A stretch of DNA of 64,000 nt from Tubulanus polymorphus. Lineage: Eukaryota; Nemertea; Palaeonemertea; Tubulaniformes; Tubulanidae. Below are positions 49,488 to 60,074 of this stretch, in pieces. Below the pieces are notes generated by a model, which did not search any database, had not been told where the DNA came from, and saw nothing but the letters and a program-made list of their open reading frames with translations. Every line of letters begins with the position of its first letter. The stretch's first letter is position 1. A program made the translations under genes and the position numbers. The stretch spans positions 4,528,501 through 4,592,500 of the forward strand of contig NC_134035.1 of assembly GCF_964204645.1 (NCBI RefSeq), in the 5' to 3' direction.

Positions 49488-51559
49488 GTCTTGTCGTGGC
49501 ACCGCTCTTGAGGGGCTGCACCGATGTTCCGTACCCTGCACAAACCTATTAAACTACCGTTATTCAATCTAAGGCGTGTGCGCCGTAGCTCATTGTTTGC
49601 GAGAAACTCGGATACAATCCACGCATCCGCGGGCTATTGTCTCAACCACCTCAGCTCGACAAATATTCTATTTCTTCTTCTTGAAATATTAATCACCCGC
49701 TTCATTTACCTTTCAAAGCAATTAACAGCCGCATCGACCGGGGCCGGGCGCCCGTGTATCACGTGTCATATAGCTTATCGCCTGCTAGTCGATTTTAGTT
49801 CCCAGTCATCATCGGTCGACGTGTGGACCAGACATTTTATTCACGTATCGCGCGTTGTTTTTCTATAAAGTCTGTAAGATGTTGCAAATACGACTAAACA
49901 ATAGCGACTCCGCATACTGCAACGTTCAAAGAATCACGCCCTAATCACGCCGTATTCTTTTCAGTGAATTTTGCCGCGATCGACTCGTTTTTCCGTCTAG
50001 AGTTTCCTCATTAAAACCTCGTACGCGGACATCATTTGTTGCTATCGTTAATAGAATTGAGTTTTAATATCGTAAACGCGTCCGCGCCCGATGTCCGGTT
50101 CATTCATCGCGCATCAATTCGCACGGATCACGATAGTAGAATTTCGTTGATTCACGAGCTTTTTTGAAAAGGCCACAAAGATCACGAATAACTTCTATGG
50201 ACAGCGAAGGGGGGCAGGTACACTCAAAAACGTAGATTTTGGGGCTAAAGGTCTTTTTTGATTTAGTAATTAAGGCCGTTGTATAGAAGCTGTAAAAACC
50301 AAGCCAAAAGCCCAGTTGTAGGGAGACATGGAAACGGACAAATTCCGAGCGTTTCTTCTGTCGTACATGCGTTGGACTAAATATTATACTTAAGTTCGAT
50401 ATGCATTCTATGTAAAAATTTCACGCTACGTTTCCAAGGAGAAAATCTTAACAAAATTAGACGAGGATTCATTTAGATCCATATATACATACGATTATAA
50501 AAGCAAATAATTTCACAAATAATTTTCATTTATGATAAACGATATGAAAATGTTAAAGTACGTGCGTTAATATACCGCGAAGCCATATTGGATTTTGAAT
50601 TGACAATATTGTAACAATAACGTGTAACACTTCAAAACCATGTGTTTACGAACGTCTCTTCGGTAATAATTCATTCCGATAATGTGTTGATAATTTCGAT
50701 AAATTGATATTATCAGCTGTCAGACGACTATAGTTATATTCAATGCTCGTCGATTGAGAATCGCATTAAAGGGTTCTCGTAATCGGCGGCATTAAACATT
50801 CATCGCCAACACCTTGCGCCCCGTAAACGCGCTTCTTTTCATTCGAACTTGCGCTGAACATATGAAATTCATCTAAATATTTCAACAATAATTCGCGAGT
50901 TTATTTCATCATAACCGCCTTCGCAGTCGACGATTTAAAACCGTCTGCGCGCGCGCGGCGGCGTCCGTTATTTATTTAAATATGCATAATTTAACGACTC
51001 CAAACGACAGTAAACATTCTAACATTATTTATACAAGCGACGAGTTGTTCGAATCGTCGTATTTAAACTTGAACTGGAAGCAGGCTGATTGAGAAATCTT
51101 TGAAATTTATACATATTCGATGATGAAGTCTGTTATTTGAATTACGCAAACGTGTCCGGCCATATTGGATTTCGATATTTTTCAACGATTTCTGATTATT
51201 CGGAACGATTTTGCATTAGAAACACTTCAGCGCTTTGTTGTGTCTGGACTTATATTCAATTCACCTCGATATCCTTTTCAAGTTAGATATTTCAATTGAT
51301 TCAGTCTGTCTCTGTTCATTATTTCAATATGATAGTCTAATGCGTCTTGTGGGAACATGCGGTGTAGATATTTCGAAATATGCGATTTCTTACTTTTCGT
51401 AGAAATTATAATTTTCAATCGGAGATGATTTCCTACCTATAGCTTTCTTCCTACAGTAACCGCTGAATTGTCGAAATTAACGAACTTCCACCCTGGAAAT
51501 AAACAAAGAAAATAATGACGTGAACATGATTCCGCAACAATAAACACAATACGGCGAAG
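49488..51559. other. Noncoding interval with CpG-rich and homeodomain-type motifs
   Basis: No gene seen. CpG dinucleotides are frequent compared with the left half. A run CGCGCGCGCGGCGGCG lies near 50,947. ATTA and TAAT core motifs and CAGCTGTCAG (50,716) occur, which would suit regulatory DNA, but they are too short to count as evidence alone. Confidence 0.4.
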
Positions 51560-52085
51560 AATGCCTGGAAAATGCCACTTAGTCAGGTCAATATGTCGTC
51601 AGGTCAATATCTAGGAAATATGGTTCATCATTTGGAATATAAGATTGTCGATAGATTCCATAAGTCCCGAATGAAAGGTCTAGGATTCTCTAGGATTTTT
51701 TGTGGTGGACCCGAAAATTGGAATGGGCACATAATTCGAAAAAGTGCAGATTTGCCAATGCGAGGGCTACAAGTGAAACATTGATGGGGATTCTATGGGG
51801 GTCCTCCCAGAGAAAATGCTCACATGGGCTTTTCTGGCCCTTGTCATGGCCCATTTCGACTTATTTTTTCGTTTTTTATTTATTTTCTTTGCAAAAAAAC
51901 GATTTCCAGACTTTTTGGAAGGCACAATTCGAATTTTGAAGGGGAGGGGTGGACCAATCCACCCGGTCTATTCGGCCCTTGGAATGCTCTAAACGACAAG
52001 AAAAGTCTACAGAATATACGGACACCTGGAAAGGCTCGATTTTCACATATCTTATGTTTACCAAAGAGTATACATAGTTCCGGTA
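51560..52085. other. Unassigned segment, possible mobile-element debris
   Basis: Direct duplication of GTCAGGTCAATAT (51,586-51,605) and a G/C-rich part GGGGGTCCTCCCAGAGAAAA (51,797) recall dispersed repeats. Several overlapping short frames on both strands have no recognisable domain. Confidence 0.3.
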
Positions 52086-53100
52086 AATCTAAATTCACTC
52101 TCATCGGGTTTTACATAAATTACTCGTACTTGAATTGTTTGTATTATTTTGTGTTAAACAAAACCCTATCATCGATTCGCTTTAGGACTAAATTGGAACA
52201 AGCGCGGCGCGGTCGGCCGATCAATTTTCGCCGCCGCCGATTTCTTAGCGTCGGTCTTTGATGGCGAAAACCAGCGACATCGCCACCTGCCCGAGCTTCT
52301 AAACCCCGACGCTTGTTAAAGTCCGGCGCAGCTGCCGCGCTTATCATAAGACCCGTGCGCGCCTAAAACAGGTAAACTATCGATAACCGATGAACAAGAT
52401 CGGTGAGTTTTTATGGTCGGATTGTCGCCGGCGCAAATAACCCGTGTTTATAGGATTAATACCGCCATCACGCGTCGTCGACCGATGGCCATATTGAATT
52501 TCGGATGATAATTTTTGCCGAGACGACAATTTGTGTGTGTTAGTAATATTTCGTGCGCGGTGCGCGTTTTCGTCGATAGATAGGTAACCGATAAGCGGCT
52601 GCGATGATCTCATTAATTTCGTCTGATTTTTCGCGGTAAATATCATCGGTTTTGCGCGACGAGACTCGGCGTAAAGCAAAGCCACGACGACGCAATTTTC
52701 GATTATCAAAGAGGTACCTGTGCACGGCAGCACCTGGCCGTCCAATCACGTAGTTATTCATGTCAAATAAACCGTTACAGAGACGGCGAACACTGATATC
52801 TTACCGGAATCGACCGGCGTATGTCATATGCCCGCAAGATATACAAATTCGATAAGTTTTATTTGATTTCGGGGTCCCCGCTCTCTCTTCGGCGCTCAAT
52901 TTCCCTCCCCGTCCTCGTCGCGCACATGATGAGCCGGGAATTAACAATCTGGCGCGGCCGAGCGATACGCCGATAAATATCCGCGCATCATAAACGAATT
53001 AGCAACGAAATTAGCGCGCATTGATTTAGCGCGGGTTGCTTCTCGTCTGCCGTGTTCCCGCCCAAATTAAACCAACCGGCGTCGCGCCCCGGAGCGTTCC
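52086..53100. other. CpG-rich noncoding interval
   Basis: Dense CG content around 52,190-52,370 and 52,860-53,100, with AT-rich motifs such as GCGCGCATTGATTTAGCGCG. Frames found here look like by-products of high GC on both strands. It may be a promoter or enhancer-type CpG island; no transcription unit can be assigned. Confidence 0.35.
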
Positions 53101-53127
53101 TACCTCAGAGCCGGGCGACGCGGTTTC

Positions 53128-53200
53128 TAACTTTCACTGACGGGAATCGGACCCGGCGAAGCGGAATGTTCTCAACGTTCTAATGCAATAGCCACCTTCT
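53128..53200 (-). mobile_element. Degenerate tRNA-like (SINE head) fragment
   Basis: On the minus strand GGTCCGATTCC (53,143-53,153) matches the internal B box with one change, inside a CGGG/CCCG T-arm stem. GGTGGCTATTGCATTAGAAC (53,177-53,196) resembles an A box about 35 nt upstream. The acceptor stem does not pair, so it is not a working tRNA gene. A tRNA-derived SINE head or tRNA pseudogene is the likely origin. Confidence 0.45.
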
Positions 53201-53214
53201 GCAGGTAGACTCGT

Positions 53215-53905
53215 AAAGAAAGTTGAAGACGGGTTGATTAGAGGATGAGCCGTCGGGCGTTAGTTCGCGCATAATTCTATAACGACGACTAGTCCGTGTG
53301 CGCACCTGTCAACCGTCTGCCAAGACTTGTAACGATCAACTTTTTAATAATCGCCCGTATTTTAACGGCTCTACAAACATCGTTTTCACGATAATCAAAT
53401 CATTTAGAGATGATAGGGCGGCACGAACGAGACATTTCCTTTTGTTGTTTTGCCGCATTTTGTCGACTACGCGCACTTCGATAATCGCTTTTAAAACCAC
53501 CCCTAAATACGAGCGCCCGCCGAGCGACAATGAAAGCAGACATCTAACATTTACCAGATGAATCGTTCAATAGAATTCTAATCCCAGTAGATTTTATCTT
53601 TGACATTAAGAAATGTCACCAAGAATTTCATTTCAGGCATCATTTACAGTCGAGAAAAGCGAATCTTTCTTACGGTTTTCTTTTTAAAACCATTCAGAAA
53701 AGACCCGAGTGTTTTTGCGAACTATCGCTTTTTATAAAGAGCAAGGAGTAAGACTTGTCGGTGTTATCCCGCAGCAAATAAAAAAGAAATCCTTCCCCAA
53801 TTATTCTTTACTCATTCTGTACATTTACTGACATCAGTATCTTGTACGGGATGGAAAGCAAGAATAACCACACTCAAACGTGGAGAACAGATAATAAGAT
53901 ACAAA
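53215..53905. other. Interval without a supported gene
   Basis: Overlapping short frames on both strands around 53,298-53,561 encode no motif that I know. Nothing else was recognised. Confidence 0.5.
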
Positions 53906-53910
53906 CCCTC

Positions 53911-54095
53911 TATATACAAATTTTAAAAGTTTTAAAATCGAGAGGTTATTCAATCAAAAATTAGTTAAGAGGATACGACATTTCGATCTCACACCTGACG
54001 ATGATCTCTAGTGAGAGTTCGAAATTTCGTGTATCATTTTTAAACACTTTTTGATTGAATGAATTCTCGATTTCAGAACTTTTAAATCTGTATAT
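53911..54095. repeat. Foldback element with arms of about 85 nt
   Basis: The left side (TATATACAAATTTTAAAAGT, AATCGAGAGGTTATTCAATC, ATACGACATTTCGATCTCAC) is the inverse of the right side (GTGAGAGTTCGAAATTTCGT, TTTTTGATTGAATGAATTCT, CGATTTCAGAACTTTTAAAT) with scattered mismatches. The central loop is about 18 nt, ACCTGACGATGATCTCTA. It is a nonautonomous foldback or MITE-like repeat. Confidence 0.75.
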
Positions 54096-54099
54096 CGCG

Positions 54100-56100
54100 G
54101 GTTTTCATCTGATCATTTTTTTGGCGTTCTCCTGGTGACAAACTAATTTTCACCGCGACAGAGTGTCGTATATATAAACTGGTAAACTTTGCTCTAATTA
54201 CGCGTATACGTGCGCAATTTGAGAACGTTTTTCATTTGCGAAGACGACGACCAACCAAAATACAATTAAGTCCTCCCCTTCTATCAATTCAATAATAAGT
54301 CGCTTCAAAAAACTAACTCTGGCGAAATATTAACAATTCAAAACTTATTCCTCATGAGATCACTTTTTATCATTATTACTGATGGTCAGCTTAATAAGAT
54401 TGAAGATACTCTATTACTAATGTCTTCATATAAACATGTCATGTCTCATTTCATCCATCTCGTGTAGTATCATATTAATCTTTTCTTTGTTTTTTTGGGT
54501 ACAGACACCACTTGGCTTGGTCCAAAGTTGTAAGTTGTTACAGCCTGTGGGCTCTGTGACTGCACCCTAACTTATTGATGTTAATTCGGCATTTAACTTG
54601 TTCATTTCTTTGTTATCTTTAAGTGAAAAATAGGTTATATCATATTATATAACGACATCATTTCTGTGTATACACAACCTAGCTACAGCGCGGACTAAAG
54701 ATAAGCCCAGATAAAAACTAGGAGCTGGTCGTGGTAAGCTCCCCCGGTGCGACACGCAATGTTTCTTCGTCGAGCAAATTGATTTTTTAAGTGGAACCCA
54801 TTAGACGATGGTTTACCTATTCAGCTGGTATTTTCCGGCGCCCGACGTCGTCGTATGGCAATCATTTCTGTATAGTCCGTGGATCTTTGATAGACAATAG
54901 CCGGAGACATCCTCGGCTATTGTTCTAACAGATACGTCTCTATTGTTTCACTCCCCAGGAACCGCTGCACCTGGAAGCGAAGCTGGCATCATTAAAACAT
55001 CTTCCTTAGCGTCATCGTTTTATACCTCAGTTCGCCGTGTCATTTTCGTTATTAATTGCCCCGTAATTTGCCGTATACCCCCCCAACAAAAAAATGAAAA
55101 ATTGGAATTTCGAAACGTTTAATACGGAACGAGACGCACCGATCGTGTTGTAAATTACTCTGTGAAAAAAAAAACATTTCGAGTTATTCTTGCGAAAGCG
55201 AAATTATCAGCGACCATCACAGCGGCGCGGAGAGGGAACTTAGACGAACGACAGCAGATCACATCCATCCATTATATTATGAACGTCGCCGATATTTTCA
55301 CCATAACATTTTAAATGTGAAATTATTTTCGGCAAGTCGAGCGCGAAAAAAGTGCCGCCGTTCGATTCCATTAGGGCGACGAGAAACTGTCGACTAGAAC
55401 GAAGAGTTGCGCCAGGCGGAAAATCTCTACCGAAACGCACGACCCAGGGCGAAAAACGGAGGAGAGAGAGACGAAAAATGAAAAATGAAATCGGTGCTCT
55501 GAAAACTATAGCCGCGAGCTATCGACTGCCAGTCGAGATGGTGATGTGTGACGCGCCGGTGCGGTGTTTAGTTTTCGAGAAGTTGCTGGTTTCGTTTAGC
55601 GTTTTCGGACTGGTAAAAAATCGTTTTAGCGTGCAGCAAAATATCCAGTCGAACGATTTCACACTAATGGAACTCAAGTACATATACATATATACATATG
55701 TGTATGCACACAAAAATGATGAAGAATCGCACGATATGAAAAAAGATAACTTACTTGAAATACGCCTTGAAAAGTAGCACATATTATATCGTCTGATATT
55801 GCCAACAATAGATAATTGAGTATGATTTATGTTTAAGGATCAATAAAGTAATTTGGATTTGAATATATCAATAATTGAATTGAATTGACCGGCAACCAGT
55901 CCAGCTCCGATATATTGATGACGTAGTGCGCATCCTCTCAAAAATGATTTGTAAAATAAGAGTTGTGAATTATATCAAATTACAAAATAAACGCTTAAGT
56001 TCACAATTGTAATTTTTATTTTGAAACGCCGATATTGATGACGTAGTACACACATCAACTTACACAGAACCCCTTTGAATAACTCATACTATGTATCAAT
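54100..56100. other. Interval without a supported gene
   Basis: Contains a segment TTGTTACAGCCTGTGGGCTC (54,535) in the style of retroposon tails, a short (TA/CA)-rich tract at 55,679-55,705 and a pair of near-identical motifs CGATATTGATGACGTAGT (55,908 as TATATTGATGACGTAGTG, and 56,030). The 141-codon frame at 55,352-55,777 has no domain and overlaps an equally open antisense frame, so I do not call it. Confidence 0.5.
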
Positions 56101-56104
56101 GTAT

Positions 56105-57000
56105 ATAAACATTATCGTTCGATATTTACGGCGTCAAAAAAGAGTCCGCAATACCCACGTGAGTTGATATCTATTCGACGTTTCGACTATAACATTATCT
56201 ATAATAGTCGTCTTCAGAAATACTAGTGAAGATGACTATGAGGATATCATAAAAATCGCGAATAAATTGTTAGCACTTATTAAATATTTCAAACTGTTTT
56301 ATCCTCAGTATGGGATCTTGTTTTTATTATCTTTAGAACACGGACTCAATGTTTACGTGAGGTCATGTCTATTCGCCGTTTCGACTAAATCGTAATAGTC
56401 ATCTTCAGGAATACTAGCAAAGATGACTATAAGAATATAGTCGAAATTGCGATTAAATCATTAGCACAAGTAAATAATTCAAACTGTTTTATCCTAAATA
56501 TGGAATCTATTTATGATCTTCTCAACACGGACTCAATGCTTACGTCAGTTGATATCTGTTAAGTTTCGACTATATCATAATATATTAATAATAGTGATTA
56601 GTCGAAATGTCAAATTTATCAAACATTTCAAACCTTTACTATTCCTAGTGTGTGGGATCAAACGTAAACAGACAAAATCTACAAATTCATAAAATAACGG
56701 GGCCAATCCCTATTTTGAGATCAACAATAAAATAGACGGGCTCATCGATGGTAATTAACAAATGTATATTTATATACAGTTTCTTATAATCTTCGTTTCC
56801 CTTGAATTCAGTCATTATACCTTCGATATAAATTCACTATCTTTTTCACAAATAAGCCGTTTTTACAGGTAAATTTCATATTTGGATAAAGTAGAAGTTT
56901 CGAATAAAGTTTGAGCACAAGTACAAATTTCAAACTGTTTTATCCTTAGTTTGGGATCTTATACTATCTTTAAGACAGAGACTCAAAAGTGTTTCATCAA
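56105..57000. repeat. Degenerate tandem repeats with foldback cores, period about 150-300 bp
   Basis: AAACTGTTTTATCCT recurs at 56,291, 56,481 and 56,932, with a diverged copy near 56,629. ACACGGACTCAATG recurs at 56,338 and 56,524. Between them lie dyads such as AGTCATCTTCAGG / GATGACTATA and CGTTTCGACTA / ATAGTCG. The unit near 56,700 shares CCAATCCCTATTTTGAGATC with 32,980. It is a family of short foldback repeats in local tandem. Confidence 0.7.
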
Positions 57001-57145
57001 CGGTAATAAATATATAGTTCCTTACATGACATTATATATCATATATATCGTTTTTTTTTAAGATAAATTCATTATCATTTTCGCAAAGCCATTTTACAGG
57101 TAACTTTCATTTGAGGGAGTGTGAATATTTCATAAGATATCAGAG

Positions 57146-57296
57146 ACGAGAGAAATCCCACAATAATGAAGCCAAAATTGAAAAGTTCTATAATATCAGA
57201 ATGATTATATTTAAGAGCAACATTTCGGCTAAATGCTATTAGCCATCATCAGGCGTACTTGTCAATTTTGGCTTCATATTGTGGGATTGCTCTCGT
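57146..57296 (-). repeat. 151-bp foldback element with hammerhead-like core
   Basis: Arms at 57,146-57,181 and 57,262-57,296 are inverse copies (ATCCCACAATAATGAAGCCA against TGGCTTCATATTGTGGGAT), about 35 nt with one indel. On the minus strand the 80-nt centre contains CTGATGA, a hairpin GGCTAA-TAGCAT-TTAGCC, then GAAA (57,213-57,253). That is the conserved CUGAUGA, stem II, GAAA order of hammerhead ribozymes. I found no convincing stem III with a UH cleavage site, so activity is not supported. Confidence 0.6.
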
Positions 57297-57718
57297 TATC
57301 ATCATACACGGATATTGTGTGTCTTCTCGTCTCAGAATTTCCGAAAGTTCCATCGGAATAAGATTTAACGAGATTGTCCGACGTAAGACTGTCCTATACA
57401 CCATCAATCAAAATCCAGCGAAACTACATAAAAACGAGATGGTAACGAATATGAGAACGATTCGAATCAACCGCCTGATAACGACTCTCGATGTAGTTCA
57501 GGGGTTTATTGGTAGATGGCAGCATAGGAAGTAGCGCCCGAATCGAGAGGGGTTCTGAACCGCGTTTAGAATAAAACAAACACTGGCCCCCATCGCAATT
57601 ACGTATTCGATATGTTCAACATGATTCTATGCAACTTTAGTTGCCTTAAATGAATAAACATAAAGCATCGCCAATCTATAATAATCTTTATCTTGCGCGC
57701 ACGACATGTACTACACAG
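57297..57718. other. Interval without a supported gene
   Basis: A 91-codon frame at 57,259-57,534 starts inside the foldback arm and has no recognised domain. Nothing else identified. Confidence 0.5.
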
Positions 57719-57772
57719 CATATATATATATATATATACTTATGTATATATATATATATATATATATATACT
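57719..57772. repeat. (TA)n microsatellite, interrupted
   Basis: Two runs of TA separated by CTTATG. Similar in type to the run at 33,719 but shorter. Confidence 0.95.
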
Positions 57773-59450
57773 CGCGACTCCACCCTCTAAATAATATCCT
57801 AATCGTTTCTCCTTTCGACAAAGACTGTTATTTTTAGACGCCTTAATTCAGTTATATACGACGAAACTCGGCGCATTAAAATACCGAGGGAGAGAGAGCG
57901 ATGGATATAGAGAACACGTACGTATACGAATGTGTTCGGAGCCACGCTGTTTGAAATGATGCAAATTCGAGCTCGAATTTCAGCAATTTTCCCGCCAGCG
58001 CGTCGCTGCCGAATACACGGGCGGTTGATACGCGCGCGTTGTTTTCTGCCCCATGGCCGCGTATACCGGTGTAGAATTCTATGCAATTTTCTGTGAATAA
58101 TCCGCAACCGGCTACGAGGTAGACTTTGAGCGTTTTGTTTCTATTTTGAAAGTTTATTACATATGCGCAACAAACTGTTTGCAAAACAAACGCGTGCAAC
58201 GTTTTATCGTCTAATGCAGTTCGAGTCGTTAATCGAAGATGTCATTAGGCAAAATATGACGAACAGGCCAAGATCGGTTTCGACCCAAATTCGTCTGTTT
58301 AATTCCACGTATAGAGATCGCGCTGTTTCAGGTGACCGACGCCATGCATATAGACAGACGGCCAATACAAGATTTATATGATAAATCCCCCGAAATTTGT
58401 AAATGAACAGATGGCATTTCTCCAGCACTGACAGTGAAACAAACTGTGACGGGTGAAGTGCGCGATATTCTCTATTGGGTGACTTTGAAAGCACAAAACA
58501 TATAAAGTTTTCCGAGCTCAAACATGTTATAGTATGCAACCGAGACTGTGTCTACCCGGACGACTTCACACAAATTATAAGATAAGCCGTTTTAGGATGA
58601 AATTATTTCACGAACTGCACGTTTTTGTCAGCGAACGAAATCACAAAATAAATGGAATTAAAAAATGTATTGGATTTCATCCGTTCTACAGAAATGAATC
58701 GTCGATCAGAATTTCTTTTATTTCATTTCAGTTATTTCCTGAATAATTTACATCGATGCATTTAATGAATTTCAAAATGAACTTACAAATTTAGGGAATA
58801 TGTAGATCGAAATATCAAAATAAATGCGATTTGAAAAAAGGTTGATTTCAATTCGGCAATTTCATTTTTTCCAAACACTACTGGAGGATTGCGATCCTAT
58901 AATTGCGATGAAAGATTTAGGCAAACGTCCATGAATGTTGAGGGGGCGGAGAATAGCAATTATTGGCTCGGACAGTGACCCTCTGAAAACGGAGACGACA
59001 CCAGCGTGGATGCAGTAATCAGGAATTCCAGACACCAGCTTTAAAACAATTTACGCCACTACGACCGCACCACACGGCTGCGATACATCGATAAATCCGA
59101 AGCTTCCAGATTGATTTCTGGTTGTACGTACGGGCACACAATCATAATTAAAGTTTACGATAGCCGACAATTTCGTAGGGCGTCAACAGAAACTATACTC
59201 GGTTTTGGTTATTAAAACGCCCGTCACATCATTTACCGTACCGCGCGCGTCAGACAGACACGGCGCGGTGTTACGTGGCGTTTTTGAAATACAGAACTCG
59301 CAGGGCTCACCCATTAAATTCACACCCTCCAGCGCTTTACAACCCGTATATTACGCTCATTTTTATCACCGGTGAAAGTTAACGACAAATAATTGTTATG
59401 AATAATTTTAGTATTTATCCAACAGGATGTATACGCGAGCAGGCTGCCAA
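57773..59450. other. Interval without a supported gene
   Basis: Moderately CpG-rich patches (57,860-58,060; 59,210-59,300) alternate with AT-rich DNA. CCGTACCGCGCGCGTCAG (59,237) and AAATAATTGTTATGAATAAT (59,389) are conspicuous, but no coding, RNA or repeat signature could be supported. Confidence 0.5.
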
Positions 59451-59454
59451 CCTC

Positions 59455-60070
59455 TGAAAAGTCAGTAAAAATCAGTAACAACTTTTCAGTAACATTTCAT
59501 TGAAATATGAAAGAAAATTAATAAATCAGTAATCAACAGTAAGGCCTTCAGTAACATCTTTAATATTAATTTATTATAATCAAGGGGGTAAGACCCTCAG
59601 TAATACCTTTCATATTTCTATACAAATTAATCAGTAATCAAGGGGATAAGACCCTCGGTAACATCTTTCATATTTCGCTTTTAGTTAATCAGTAATCAAG
59701 GGGGTAAGACCCTCAGTAATACCTTTCATATTTCTATACAAATAAATCAGTAACCAAGGAGGTAAGACCCTCAGTAATACCTTTCATATGTCTATACAAA
59801 TAAATCAGTAATCAAGGGGGTAAGACCCTCAGTAACACTGTTCATATTTCTATACAAATAAATCAGTAACCAAGGGGGTAAGATCCTCAGTAACATCTTT
59901 CATATTTCGCTATAAATAAATCAGTAACCAAGGGGGTAAGATCCTCAGTAACATCTTTCATATTTCGCTATAAATTAATCAGTAATCAAGGGGTTAAGAC
60001 CCTCGGTAACACCTTTCATATTTCTGTTCAAATTAACCAGTAATCAACAATAAGACAGTCAGTAAAATCT
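59455..60070 (+). repeat. Minisatellite, about 59-bp unit, about 10 copies
   Basis: Units carry CAGTAATCAAGGGGGTAAGA, then CCCTCAGTAATACC and TTTCATATTTCTATACAAAT. The central copies (59,580-60,000) are most alike and the outer copies are diverged or shortened. Each unit includes a small GGGTAAGACCC dyad and several CAGTAA words. Confidence 0.93.
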
Positions 60071-60074
60071 TTCA

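Noticed and set aside
53128-53200. Functional tRNA gene
   Set aside because: The acceptor stem does not pair and the A-box region is degenerate.
55352-55777. 141-codon frame
   Set aside because: Basic, low-complexity start, a Tyr/Ile tract from a TA/CA microsatellite and an open antisense frame; no domain or splice context.
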